Of a stretch of DNA of 64,000 bases, positions 8,945-21,264 are shown piece by piece. The notes under the pieces are model-generated. The model did no database searches. It had not been told where the DNA came from and worked only from the letters and a program-made list of their open reading frames with translations. The translations under genes were made by a program, and so were the position numbers. Source of the DNA: Bacteroides sp. 214 (GTDB lineage Bacteria > Bacteroidota > Bacteroidia > Bacteroidales > Bacteroidaceae). The stretch spans positions 8,283 through 72,282 of the forward strand of contig NZ_QVML01000014.1 of the NCBI RefSeq assembly GCF_010501015.1. Direction: 5' to 3'. Each line of letters begins with the position of its first letter. Position 1 is the stretch's first letter.

Positions 8945-9393
8945 GAAGAGCCTTATTCCCCGGAACATTCGACCCTTTTACGATAGGGCACTACTCGATA
9001 GTACGTCGTGCGTTGACTTTTATCGATGAAGTTGTTGTTGCTATCGGCATCAACGAAAATAAGCAATCTTATTTTCCGGTGGCTAAACGGTTAGAGATGA
9101 TAGAAAATCTGTATGCCAATGAGCCACGTGTTCGAGTGGTGGCATACGATTCTTTGACGGTAGATTTTGCCAAAGAGATAGATGTGCAACTAATTATACG
9201 TGGAATTCGTACGGTAAAAGACTTTGAGTACGAAGAAACCATTGCCGATATCAACAGAAGACTCTCTGGAATTGAGACTATCCTATTGTTTACCGAACCC
9301 GAACTTAGCTGCATAAGCTCTACTATTGTAAGAGAATTACTTACTTACAACAAAGATATAAGCCAATTTCTTCCTGAGGGAATGAAGTTATAA
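8941..9393 (+). CDS. coaD: Pantetheine-phosphate adenylyltransferase
   Basis: 150 residues, usual length. It transfers AMP from ATP to 4'-phosphopantetheine, the penultimate step of coenzyme A synthesis, in the cytoplasm. The N-terminal [11 protein letters not shown] holds the nucleotidyltransferase (T/H)xGH motif. [14 protein letters not shown] and the late [10 protein letters not shown] motif are also family-typical. The start codon overlaps the parE stop, indicating translational coupling. Confidence 0.95.
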   Translation: MRRALFPGTFDPFTIGHYSIVRRALTFIDEVVVAIGINENKQSYFPVAKRLEMIENLYANEPRVRVVAYDSLTVDFAKEIDVQLIIRGIRTVKDFEYEETIADINRRLSGIETILLFTEPELSCISSTIVRELLTYNKDISQFLPEGMKL

Positions 9394-9403
9394 TAGATAT
9401 AAC

Positions 9404-11035
9404 ATGAATAAGAAAATACTTACCTTTTCTCTTTTTTCAAAAATCGTACTGCTTTTTTGCATCTCTTTAATGGGGGGTAGCCTGCAATCACAGAACTTTG
9501 GGAGTGTAGCCTCGCGTAAACTTCAGTTGGCAGAGTTTGCCATTACTAATTTATATGTTGATAGCGTAAATCAGAGCAAACTGGTAGAAGAGGCTATTAT
9601 CAAAATGTTGGCGCAGCTCGACCCGCACTCTACCTATTCCAATCCTGAGGAAGTGAAGAAAATGTCTGAACCGCTTACGGGTAATTTCGAAGGTATTGGT
9701 GTGCAATTCAATATGATTGAAGATACACTGCTGGTGGTGCAGCCTGTAACCAATGGTCCTTCCGAGAAAGTAGGTATCTTAACCGGCGACCGTATTGTTG
9801 CTGTAAACGATAGTGCCATTGCTGGTGTAAAAATGAGCACTGAAGATATCATGAAGCGTCTGCGAGGCCCCAAAAACACAAAAGTAAATCTTACTATTAT
9901 ACGTAGAGGAATCAATGAACCGTTACTCTTTACTGTTACGCGCGATAAAATTCCTATTTACAGCATGGATGCCAGCTATATGATTCGACCAAAGGTTGGA
10001 TATATACGCATGAATCGTTTTAGCGCAACTTCTGCCGAGGAGTTTTCAACGGCACTCAAGGAGTTGCAAAAGAAAGGGATGAAAGACTTAATTCTTGACC
10101 TGCAAGGTAACGGTGGTGGTTACTTAAATGCATCTATCGACATGGCTAATGAATTCCTTCCACAGAAATCTTTGATTGTATATACCGAAGGTAGACGAGA
10201 ACAACGTAGCGAATTCTTTGCGAAAGGAACCGGAAGTTTCAGAAAAGGGAAACTCATTGTCCTGGTAGATGAGTATTCTGCCTCGGCAAGTGAAATTGTG
10301 AGTGGTGCCGTGCAAGACTGGGATAGAGGAGTGATTGTAGGTCGCCGCACATTTGGCAAAGGATTGGTGCAACGTCCTATTGACTTGCCCGATGGCTCGA
10401 TGATTCGTCTTACCGTAGCTCGTTACTATACCCCTGCGGGAAGAAGTATACAAAAACCATACGAAACATCGGAAGATGCCGAAGAGAATATAAAGAACTA
10501 CAATCGCGACCTGATAGAACGCTACAATCATGGTGAAATGACCAGTGCGGATAGTATTCACTTCCCCGATTCATTAAAATATAAAACGAAGAACAAAGAG
10601 CGTATCGTTTATGGGGGAGGAGGTATTATGCCCGATTATTTTGTTCCTATTGATACTACCGGATATTCCAACTATCATGTGCAAATGGCAGCTAAAGGCG
10701 TAATCATCCAAACAACCATGAAGTATATAGAAGATCATCGCGCAGAGCTTCTGAATAAATATAAAAACTTCAGCTCGTTTAACGACAAGTTTGTGGTGGG
10801 CGACGAACTGCTATCGGTCATGATTGCCAAAGCAACCGATACCGGTATTGAGTTCAACGAAGAAGAGTACAACAGATCACTTCCGCTTATTAAAATTCAG
10901 TTGAAGGCGTTGGTAGCGCGCAACTTATGGGATATGAATGAGTATTTCCAGATATGGAATGAGCGGAATGAAAGCGTGCAACAGGCTTTAAGACTGTTCA
11001 GCAATGGCGAATATGAGAAGCTATTGAAAGAATAA
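9404..11035 (+). CDS. S41 family C-terminal processing peptidase
   Basis: 543 residues. The N-terminal ~30 residues form a signal sequence (hydrophobic FSKIVLLFCISLMGGSLQSQ), so the protein is periplasmic or membrane-tethered. A PDZ domain (about 90-180) precedes the S41 catalytic core: DLQGNGGGYL, DEYSASASEIVSGAVQD with the nucleophilic Ser, and RRTFGKGLVQ with the general-base Lys. It trims or degrades exported proteins at their C-termini. A paralogue lies at 52797-54473. It starts 10 bp after coaD and ends 4 bp before the convergent PAP2 gene. Confidence 0.9.
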   Translation: MNKKILTFSLFSKIVLLFCISLMGGSLQSQNFGSVASRKLQLAEFAITNLYVDSVNQSKLVEEAIIKMLAQLDPHSTYSNPEEVKKMSEPLTGNFEGIGVQFNMIEDTLLVVQPVTNGPSEKVGILTGDRIVAVNDSAIAGVKMSTEDIMKRLRGPKNTKVNLTIIRRGINEPLLFTVTRDKIPIYSMDASYMIRPKVGYIRMNRFSATSAEEFSTALKELQKKGMKDLILDLQGNGGGYLNASIDMANEFLPQKSLIVYTEGRREQRSEFFAKGTGSFRKGKLIVLVDEYSASASEIVSGAVQDWDRGVIVGRRTFGKGLVQRPIDLPDGSMIRLTVARYYTPAGRSIQKPYETSEDAEENIKNYNRDLIERYNHGEMTSADSIHFPDSLKYKTKNKERIVYGGGGIMPDYFVPIDTTGYSNYHVQMAAKGVIIQTTMKYIEDHRAELLNKYKNFSSFNDKFVVGDELLSVMIAKATDTGIEFNEEEYNRSLPLIKIQLKALVARNLWDMNEYFQIWNERNESVQQALRLFSNGEYEKLLKE

Positions 11036-11039
11036 AGAA

Positions 11040-11672
11040 TCAATACCAGGCAACAATATTATTCGTGGCTGTTTTCTTTTGGGGAAACAGCCATGTTTGC
11101 ATCCAGTGGTTAATGTAGATATTTACTACTGCGCATCCGGCTCCTACAACTGCTCCGGCAATCACATCCGAAGGATAATGTACCCCATCATTCAAACGTG
11201 CAATTCCTACCGCACACGCCCAAGTGGCAGAGGGAGCAATGACATACCATTTAGGATATTTAATGCTCAATGAAGTAGCCAGCGAAAACGCCATAGCCGT
11301 ATGTGCCGAAGGAAAAGAAGAACTTGATGGACGGTGGCGTGGGTCTATCTTATCGGGATATTTTTCGAAAGGACGTTCCCTGTCAATCATATATTTCATG
11401 CTATACGTTAGCACAATAGCTTCAAAAACACTACTGCCCACATATAGGGCATTCTTTAACAATGGTTCATTTTTTACAATTCCACCATAAATAGCCATAA
11501 CCGCAGGAACACCGATGGCGACATAAGGGGTTGTGGATGAAAGAACCTTGCTGGAATTGCGTATAAAGCCGTTATCCCAATTGTTAATCTTCTTCAACGT
11601 ATTGATATCCCAATTTTGGGAAGAGACGAAAATTGTTGGCAGAAAACAGAGAATGAAGAGTATCTTTTGCAT
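11040..11672 (-). CDS. PAP2 family phosphatase, exported
   Basis: 210 residues from the ATG giving MQKILFILCFLPTIFVSSQ, a signal peptide. An upstream ATG at 11723 would include the promoter. All three PAP2 phosphatase motifs are intact: KYMIDRERP (KX6RP), FPSAH (PSGH) and ARLNDGVHYPSD (SRX5HX3D), with further hydrophobic helices. It probably dephosphorylates a lipid pyrophosphate or phosphatidic acid-type substrate on the periplasmic side. It converges on the S41 protease gene and is divergent from the AraC-family gene. Confidence 0.88.
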   Translation of the reverse strand: MQKILFILCFLPTIFVSSQNWDINTLKKINNWDNGFIRNSSKVLSSTTPYVAIGVPAVMAIYGGIVKNEPLLKNALYVGSSVFEAIVLTYSMKYMIDRERPFEKYPDKIDPRHRPSSSSFPSAHTAMAFSLATSLSIKYPKWYVIAPSATWACAVGIARLNDGVHYPSDVIAGAVVGAGCAVVNIYINHWMQTWLFPQKKTATNNIVAWY

Positions 11673-11700
11673 ATTTTGACCTAAAATTGTCTTACTTGCA

Positions 11701-11708
11701 CAAAGATA
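11701..11708 (-). promoter_or_regulatory. -7 box for the PAP2 gene
   Basis: The minus strand reads TATCTTTG, about 29 bp upstream of the ATG at 11672. It excludes the longer upstream start. Confidence 0.65.
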
Positions 11709-11741
11709 TAGGAAAATAGGCAAGTTTTCGCAAAAAACTTA

Positions 11742-11749
11742 TATCTTTG
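11742..11749 (+). promoter_or_regulatory. -7 box for the AraC-family gene
   Basis: TATCTTTG, 26 bp before the ATG at 11775, back to back with the PAP2 promoter about 40 bp away. Confidence 0.65.
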
Positions 11750-11774
11750 CTATTAAAATTCAACTATCGCATCA

Positions 11775-12635
11775 ATGGCAAAAGATGAACGTTGCAGAAG
11801 ATTGACAGATTGCTCACAGTGTCCAAAAGCGGCGGAGGGAATGTTGGTTCATTATAAAGAGCTGAAAGGGTTTCATTCCCCACCCGATAAATGTACACAG
11901 AACTGCATGCTTTTTATGATAAAAGGCGAGCTCTTGATTAATAGCGAAGAGTATCCCGGTATGATTTTACGTAACGGGCAATTTGTACTTCAGGCTATTG
12001 GTTCTAAAGTAGAGCTTTTAGCATTAACACCTGTCGAATACGTTATATATTGGTTTAATGAGTTGCCGCAAATTTGCGACATAAGATACCAAAAGGTTTT
12101 GGAAATATCCGAGCCACCACTTACGTATACTCCACTCGTAGCACTTCCATGTATTACGAATTTCTTGAATCAGATGACCGACTATCTCGAAGATCAGATT
12201 CCATGTGGTAAATTTATAGAACTAAAGTGCCAGGAGCTGATATACCTGCTTACTTGTTATTATCCGCTTCCGCAGCTTAGTATATTCTTCTATCCTATTA
12301 GTAGATATACCGAGAGTTTCCATTATTTCGTCATGCAAAATTATGACAAAGTTAAGACTGTGGAAGATTTTGCGCATTTGGGTGGATATGCCACAACTAC
12401 ATTCCGCAGGTTGTTCCGAAATATGTATGGAGAACCGGTTTACGAATGGATTTTGAATAAGAAACGTGAAGGAATCCTACACGATTTGCAACATACCAAG
12501 GACAGAGTAACAGCAATCAGCCAACGTTATGGGTTTGATTCATTGTCGCACTTTGCACATTTCTGCAAATCCTCTTTTGGCGATTCGCCACGCGCGTTGC
12601 GCAACCGCGCTGCTAAAGGAGAAATTATCACTTAA
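11775..12635 (+). CDS. AraC-family transcriptional regulator with Cys-rich N-terminus
   Basis: 286 residues. The C-terminal ~100 residues hold two helix-turn-helix units of the AraC family (VEDFAHLGGYATTTFRRLFRNMYG and VTAISQRYGFDSLSHFAHFCKSSFG, ending SPRALR). The N-terminal effector domain is cupin-like and carries five cysteines at residues 7, 13, 16, 40 and 44, which might bind a metal or sense redox; that is inference. It sits 525 bp upstream of the starch locus on the same strand, but separated from it by a repeat array, so a role in regulating that locus is only possible. The usual Sus regulator type is a different membrane protein (SusR). Confidence 0.85.
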   Translation: MAKDERCRRLTDCSQCPKAAEGMLVHYKELKGFHSPPDKCTQNCMLFMIKGELLINSEEYPGMILRNGQFVLQAIGSKVELLALTPVEYVIYWFNELPQICDIRYQKVLEISEPPLTYTPLVALPCITNFLNQMTDYLEDQIPCGKFIELKCQELIYLLTCYYPLPQLSIFFYPISRYTESFHYFVMQNYDKVKTVEDFAHLGGYATTTFRRLFRNMYGEPVYEWILNKKREGILHDLQHTKDRVTAISQRYGFDSLSHFAHFCKSSFGDSPRALRNRAAKGEIIT

Positions 12636-12673
12636 AAAAGAGCTACAATTTTCTTATACTTCTTGCCCCGAAA

Positions 12674-12783
12674 GCCATAAGCATTCGGGGCATTTGCTTA
12701 TAGCATCCGCACTGATTGCTTATGGTATTCACCTCGGATGCTTATAGTATCCGCACCGATTGCTTATGGAACTCATCACTTAA
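12674..12783 (+). repeat. 22-bp tandem array, five units, GCTTATGG core
   Basis: Units begin at 12674, 12696, 12718, 12740 and 12762, each 22 bp. Cores are GCCATAAGC, GCTTATAGC, GCTTATGGT, GCTTATAGT and GCTTATGGA. The first is the reverse complement of GCTTATGGC, so the core again appears in both orientations. Units 2 and 4 are nearly identical over the full 22 bp. The flanking composite-element modules seen in copies A-C are absent here. Confidence 0.85.
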
Positions 12784-12787
12784 TTCT

Positions 12788-12871
12788 ATTAATGCAATGC
12801 TTTATCGCGATAACTTCAGGAGTTATAGTTATAACTTATCCTTATCCGAGTGAATAAGCATTGCATTCACC
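12788..12871. repeat. Long imperfect inverted repeat after the GCTTATGG array
   Basis: TTAATGCAATGCTTTAT near 12788-12805 is complementary, with one or two mismatches, to AATAAGCATTGCATT near 12852-12867. The ~45-bp interior holds smaller palindromes (ATAACTtcaggAGTTAT and GTTATAAC). No T-run follows, so it is not a classical terminator. The rest of the gap to 13160 is A+T rich; I see nothing definite in it. Confidence 0.5.
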
Positions 12872-13136
12872 CTTTCAATGTTAATAATCAATTGTTTAAT
12901 CAAAAAAATGAAGGGTGAAGGATAACTGCTTTTATTCTATTGTGTGGTGATTGTTTTTTATACATACCCATAAAAGCAAACCTGATTTTACCTCTTTGCA
13001 GTCTACTATTTACTCCTGTATAAAATCAATGAACTATTTGTTATTCAATGACTTATCTGTTTTAACAATCTACTTTTCATCTATTTCCATTTGACTTCGC
13101 CTCAAAAACAGTCTTAATTTGCCTACATTAATTTAA

Positions 13137-15338
<2,202 letters not shown>

Positions 15339-15454
15339 AAAATTAGAATAGGATTAGATTAAATTAGTTTTCGAGTAGTAGTTTTTAGGTAAAAAGATTG
15401 TAGGATAACACACTGATTAAAAACATAATATTGCTAACTTTAATTTTTAAATGC

Positions 15455-18443
15455 ATGAAGCAAGTTAATCTTAATATCTATCAAACAATCCTGCTATTGA
15501 TGCTGGGAATGTTCCTATCATTAGATGCCTATGCTCAAAACATCACTATGAGCGGGATTGTAAAAGATTCCTATGGTGATGTTGTTATTGGCGCTAATGT
15601 AGTTGTAAAAGGTACCACAAACGGTACTATAACCGACCTTAACGGGAACTTTACGCTGCAAGTTCCTGAAGACGCAACTATTTTAGTAACGTTCATTGGT
15701 TACAAACCGGTAGAGTTGAAAGCTGCCCCAAATGTTACCGTGACGTTGCAAGATGATACCATTCTGCTGCAAGAAGCTGTGATTATAGGTTACGGCGTGG
15801 TAAAGAAGAGTGACGCTACCGGTTCGGTAACAGCCATGAAACCCGATGAAATGAGTAAAGGTATTACCACAAGCGCCCAGGATATGATGATGGGTAAGCT
15901 TGCCGGCGTAAGCGTTATCAGTGGTGGCGGAACACCCGGTGGAGCGGCAACGATTCGTATTCGTGGTGGATCTTCACTGAACGCATCAAACGATCCTTTG
16001 ATTGTAGTAGATGGGCTGACACTCGACAATGACGGTGTTAAAGGTATGTCAAACGGACTGGCAATGATTAACCCCAACGACATTGAAAGCATGACCGTAC
16101 TCAAAGATGCTTCGGCAACAGCCATCTACGGTTCGCGCGCTTCCAATGGGGTAATCATTATTACAACGAAAAAAGGCACGGCAGGTGCAAGTGCTAAAGT
16201 TGCCTATAACGGACATCTGTCAATAGGAACAATTCGTTCTAAACTCGATGTAATGAACGGTGATGAATACCGCGAATATGTAACCGCACTATACGGAGCC
16301 GATAATCTACCTTATCAATTGGGAACAGCGAATACCGATTGGCAAGATGAAATATACCAGACGGCTGTAAGCCACGAACACAATGTTACCGTTTCGGGTG
16401 GTTTGAAGAATATGCCTTATCGTCTTTCATTGGGCTATACCAGTCAGGAAGGGGTGGTTAAAACATCCGAGTTCGACCGCTATACGGCTTCGCTAAATCT
16501 ATCACCTTCGTTCTTTAATGATTATCTCAAGTTCAATATCAGCGCGAAAGGGATGTATGCAAAGAACCGTTATGCCGACAATGGCGCTATTGGTGCTGCG
16601 ACAACAATGGATCCTACCCGTCCGGTACACGATTATTCGACTCCTGTTTTTGGTGGATACTACCAATGGGGTGTTAGCTCAAGTTATAAAGACAACGCTT
16701 GGTTGTTAAGTCCTAATTCACTTGCTCCGCAAAACCCGGTTGCCACGTTGGACTTAAGGAATGACAAAGCAAAATCAAGCAGTTTCATCGGAAATATTGA
16801 GGTAGATTATAAACTTCACTTCTTCCCCGACCTGCGCATACATGCCAACTTAGGTGGAGATTACTCCGAAGGAAGACAAACTACTATCGTTTCTCCTTAT
16901 TCATACGGCAACCATTATTATGGATGGGATGGTGTAACCGAAGAATGGAAATATAACTTGTATGGTAATGCATATCTGCAATACATGAAGAACTTCGATA
17001 TCCAAACTATCGATGTAATGGCAGGTGCCGAACAACAACACTTTCACCGTACATGGCACAATTGGGGACAGGGAACAAGCCCTGCTACACAAGCAGCACA
17101 CAACAAGAATGATGTGCGAGGTGGTCGCCACAGTTCGTTGGTTTCTTATTTTGGACGTGTGAATTACAGTTTACTTGATAAGTATCTGCTCACAGCTACT
17201 ATGCGTTGGGACGGAACATCACGTTTCTCGGATGCCGATGGCAATCGTTGGGGAACATTCCCTTCGGTAGGTGCAGGTTGGAAAATCAAGGAAGAAGCAT
17301 TCTTGCGCAATGTAGATGTACTATCCGAATTAAAATTACGTGTAGGGTGGGGTATTACCGGTCAGCAAAATATTGGTAGCGACGACTTCCCGTATATGGC
17401 ACAGTACGTTGACAATGTGATTGGTGGTTACTATCAATTTGGCGACGAATTTGTTTCTACTTCTCGTCCCAACGCTTACAACAGTAACCTGAAGTGGGAA
17501 GAAACGACTACCTATAACGTAGGTTTGGACTTTGGATTCTTAAACAACCGCATCAACGGTTCGGTAGATTACTACTTCCGCAAAACAAAAGACTTGTTGA
17601 GTACCGTAAGAATTCCTGCCGGAACAAACTTCAACACCATGCTTCTTCAGTCAAGGATTGGAGCTTACAGTAAGTGCTAAACCTATCGTAAAGAAGGATT
17701 TTATGTGGCAAGTAGATTACAACATTGCTTACAATAAAAACAAAATTACCAAACTAACGGCTGCCGATAGTGACGACTATTATGTAACCACCGGTGGCAT
17801 CAATCCGGGTACGGGCTCTACCATACAAGCTCACAAGGTAGGTTATGCAGCCTCTTCGTTCTATGTATACCAACAAGTGTATGACGAGAATGGCAAACCA
17901 ATAGAGAATTTGTTCGTAGACCGCAATGGCGATGGTCAAATCAATGATTCAGACCGTTATATCTATAAAAAACCGGCAGCGGATGTACTAATGGGATTCA
18001 CTTCCAAGATGACCTACAAAGAGTGGGACTTCAGTTTTGCACTACGTGCCAGCCTCAACAATTATGTGTATAATGATGTACTTGCCGACCGTGCCGATGT
18101 TAGTTCAAATGCCATGTGGTCAACTTCCGGATTCTATACGAATCGTCCGGTAGATGCAATTAAACTGGGTTTCCAAGGAGTTGGCGATTACTATATGTCC
18201 GACTATTTTGTGCAGAACGCCTCATTCTTGCGTTGTGACAATATCACACTGGGTTACTCCTTCAAATCGCTTTTGAAGTCGCCTGCTTACAACGGTATTA
18301 ACGGACGTCTGTATTTCACTGTTCAGAATCCGTTTGTAATTACTAAATATGACGGGCTCGACCCCGAAGTTAGTGGCGGTATTGATAACAACGTCTATCC
18401 ACGCCCAAGAACATACTTGCTTGGATTAAGTCTTCAATTCTAA
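15455..18443 (+). pseudogene. SusC/RagA-type TonB-dependent receptor, frameshifted
   Basis: Two overlapping frames together encode a SusC-length protein of about 990 residues. Frame 1 (start 15455, MKQVNLNIYQ, signal peptide ending DAYAQ) has the CarboxypepD_reg-like domain (ITMSGIVKDSYGD), the TonB-dependent plug (DPLIVVDGLTL) and most of the barrel, then stops at 17680. The rest (SQGLELTVSAKPIV to a terminal LSLQF) continues one frame over to 18443. About six residues normally found between the MLLQ and QGLEL blocks are absent at ~17650, so a deletion of 3n+2 bases (17 or 20) fits better than one added base. It may be a true mutation, a subpopulation variant or an assembly error. If real, starch-oligosaccharide import at the outer membrane would be lost. 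Confidence 0.85.
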
Positions 18444-18469
18444 TTGTTCAACCCCAAACGAATCTATTT

Positions 18470-20035
18470 ATGAATAAGATATATATAAAATCATTTATTC
18501 CCGCGGCATTGATGGTGCTGATTGTTGGAATGACATCGTGTGTAAATGAGCTGAACATAAAACCGATTGACCCTACTGTCGATTTGGAATTCTCTCAGAG
18601 TGAAGTGTTCGCTAAGATATACGCTACTATGGGGCTTACAGGACAAGAAGGCCCTGCCGGTAATGGCGACGTAGCAGGTATCGACGAAGGAACATCAGCT
18701 TTCTATCGTTTGATATTTACTGCTAATGAGTATCCTACCGATGAAGTAATTTGCGGTTGGAATGACCCCGGTATCCCCGAATTGTATCAGATGAACTGGG
18801 GTTCTTCGCACGGGCAGTTGGAAGGATTGTACGGTCGCTTGAACTATGACGTGACTTTGTGTAACCACTTCCTCGAAAAAACAGAAGGTATGGAAGATGA
18901 AGCTACCACCAGACAACGTGCCGAAGTGCGTTTTATCCGTGCGTTAAATCTCTATTACCTGATGGATTTGTTCGGAAACATTCCTTTCTCGGAAGTTGTA
19001 TCTACAGATCCTCCACAACAAATAAAACGTGCCGATCTGTTTAATTACCTCGAAACCGAGCTGGGAGCTATTGTCGATGATATGTATGATGCTCGTCAAG
19101 CTCCATTCGGAAGAGCGGATAAAGTGGCGGCATGGTTCCTTTTATCGCGTATATACCTTAATGCAGAAGTTTATACCGGAACTGCTCGTTGGACAGATGC
19201 AGCCGATTACGCGAAAAAAGTAATTGGCTCAAGCTATGAGCTTTGTCCCGATTACGCTCAGCTCTTCATGGCCGATAACGACAAGAACAGCAAAGCGATG
19301 CAGGAAATTATCCTTCCTATCCGTCAGGATGGCGATAAAATTCGTTCGTATGGTGGGTCATTGTTTGTTATTGCTGCTACACACACCGAAGGAATGACTC
19401 CTTGGGGTACATCCGAAGGCTGGGGAGGAGTTCGTGCCCGTCGTGCCTTAATCAATAAATTCTTCCCTAACGGAAACGCACCGATGGATGCTACGGAAGC
19501 CGAAATGGTAGTTGCTGCCAGTGACGACCGCGCTTTATTCTATGCAGGCGAGGACCGTACACTGGATATTACTAAACCGGGAACTTTCAAAGAAGGTCTT
19601 TCTATCGCTAAGTGGACTAATGTTCGTTCGGATGGTGGCGCAACCAGCCATACACAATGGACAGATACCGACGTACCTTTCTTCCGCTTAGGTGAAGCCT
19701 ATCTGACGTATGCAGAAGCATTATTGCGTAGTGGTGGTTCGGCAACCGAAGCACTTGAGGCTGTTAATACATTGCGCGACCGTGCAAACGCTAACAGACT
19801 CGCTATTCTTACATTAGAAAATCTGCTGGACGAACGTTCGCGCGAATTGTATGCCGAAGGAAATAGACGTACAGACCTGGTGCGCTACGGATACTTTACT
19901 TCCAGTTCATACTTATGGGATTGGAAAGGCGGAGTAGCCGCTGGCACGGGAGTGAATACAAACTACAACCTTTATCCTATTCCGGTTTCCGACTTAGTAG
20001 TGAACAGTAACCTTGTTCAGAATCCGGGCTATTGA
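18470..20035 (+). CDS. SusD/RagB-type starch-binding outer membrane lipoprotein
   Basis: 521 residues. A lipoprotein signal with lipobox GMTSC puts the mature protein on the outer membrane. The TPR-rich SusD fold is supported by RAEVRFIRALNLYYLMDLFGNIPF (about 145-170), the SusD-like N-terminal region and the C-terminal block FRLGEAYLTYAEALLRSGG, then LRDRANANR, LLDERSRELYAEGNRRTDLVRYG and a closing LYPIP. It caps the SusC channel and binds maltodextrin. It begins 26 bp after the SusC frame. Confidence 0.93.
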   Translation: MNKIYIKSFIPAALMVLIVGMTSCVNELNIKPIDPTVDLEFSQSEVFAKIYATMGLTGQEGPAGNGDVAGIDEGTSAFYRLIFTANEYPTDEVICGWNDPGIPELYQMNWGSSHGQLEGLYGRLNYDVTLCNHFLEKTEGMEDEATTRQRAEVRFIRALNLYYLMDLFGNIPFSEVVSTDPPQQIKRADLFNYLETELGAIVDDMYDARQAPFGRADKVAAWFLLSRIYLNAEVYTGTARWTDAADYAKKVIGSSYELCPDYAQLFMADNDKNSKAMQEIILPIRQDGDKIRSYGGSLFVIAATHTEGMTPWGTSEGWGGVRARRALINKFFPNGNAPMDATEAEMVVAASDDRALFYAGEDRTLDITKPGTFKEGLSIAKWTNVRSDGGATSHTQWTDTDVPFFRLGEAYLTYAEALLRSGGSATEALEAVNTLRDRANANRLAILTLENLLDERSRELYAEGNRRTDLVRYGYFTSSSYLWDWKGGVAAGTGVNTNYNLYPIPVSDLVVNSNLVQNPGY

Positions 20036-20070
20036 TAAACGTATTAATAACACTTAGAGAACAGAATAAT

Positions 20071-21234
20071 ATGAAAAAGATACATATAATAATGTCAATG
20101 GTGCTTTGTCTGGTGTTTATCACGGCTTGTGAGTCAGACAATGACAGCAACCCAACTTTGACGGATCCAACCGAATTTGTCTTGAATGTGCCGGCATATG
20201 CTTCTACTGTTTATGATTTGAAACATTCAAAAACAATTGAGTTGACCTGCACACAGCCCAACTATGGATTTCCACTTGCAGTAAATTACTCTGTGCAAAT
20301 TTCATTAACGGGAGAATTTAACGAAGCCTCGGGCGATGATGTCGCGGCTACCTACAAAACATTGGCAACAATGTACAATTCGGCTCGCATGGATGTACAC
20401 GCGCTCGAAATAGCCACTGCAATTGTTGAGTTATCAGGTGCCGAAGACGAAGAAGATTTCAATGCAGCGTATGCCGACCCTGTTAAAGTATATGTCCGAC
20501 TGAATGCAGCTTTGACAAACGGTATGAAGCCAATTTTGTCGAATATTATCGAACTTCCTCATGTACAGGCGTACTATGCGCTTAGTCCGTTGGAAATGCC
20601 AACCGATATGTACATAATAGGAAGTATCAATGGTTGGAACTGGAACAACGCTTACGATATGGTTCCGGTTTACGGCACGCAAGGTAAGTTCTGGAGAGTT
20701 GTTTATTTGGATGCCGATGCCGAAATTAAGTTCAACAGTGCGCAAGACTGGGACGGCGGAGATTTTGGTTACGCCAATACCATCTTCCCCGATAAGACAT
20801 ACGCGGGAATTGAAGATAAAGATGGCAATATAAAGATAACAAATGGTGGTTGGTACATTGTTGTAGTAACAGTTACCGAGCAAGCTCGTAAATTTGTTTA
20901 TACGGTAGATTTCTTTGAACCTAATGTGTATCTGTGCGGAACTGCTTCCGGTGGTACTTGGGGTGTAGGAACCACCAACATATTTACCGTACCGGCTACG
21001 GGCGATGGCGAGTTTGTTTCACCTGCCTTTACAGGTGCTCCTTCGGGCGATAATGATGATGGTATACGCGCTTGTGTTGTTCTGGAAGGACACGAATGGT
21101 GGCACACTGAATTCATGGTGTTTGATGGTGTAATAGAGTATCGTGGAACCGGAGGTGACCAAGATCGCGTAGCGGGTTCTATCGGCGAACATCTTTACTT
21201 TAACTTTACCGCAGGCACAGGTAGTATTAAATAG
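20071..21234 (+). CDS. SusE-like starch-binding outer membrane lipoprotein
   Basis: 387 residues from the ATG giving MKKIHIIMSMVLCLVFITAC (lipobox ITAC, Cys20); an upstream in-frame ATG at 20032 overlaps the susD stop and would disrupt the signal. A SusE N-terminal domain follows the acidic linker (TEFVLNVPAYASTVYDL, NYSVQISL; about 35-175). A surface starch-binding module DMYIIGSINGWNWN.. (about 185-285) and a final beta domain come after it. It is expected to bind starch at the cell surface alongside SusD and SusF. Confidence 0.88.
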   Translation: MKKIHIIMSMVLCLVFITACESDNDSNPTLTDPTEFVLNVPAYASTVYDLKHSKTIELTCTQPNYGFPLAVNYSVQISLTGEFNEASGDDVAATYKTLATMYNSARMDVHALEIATAIVELSGAEDEEDFNAAYADPVKVYVRLNAALTNGMKPILSNIIELPHVQAYYALSPLEMPTDMYIIGSINGWNWNNAYDMVPVYGTQGKFWRVVYLDADAEIKFNSAQDWDGGDFGYANTIFPDKTYAGIEDKDGNIKITNGGWYIVVVTVTEQARKFVYTVDFFEPNVYLCGTASGGTWGVGTTNIFTVPATGDGEFVSPAFTGAPSGDNDDGIRACVVLEGHEWWHTEFMVFDGVIEYRGTGGDQDRVAGSIGEHLYFNFTAGTGSIK

Positions 21235-21264
21235 TACATAGGCAATTAGTATTAACTTAGTAAT

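Noticed and set aside
12529..12747. 72-codon plus-strand ORF overlapping the AraC gene
   Set aside because: It is out of frame within AraC and then reads through the 22-bp array.
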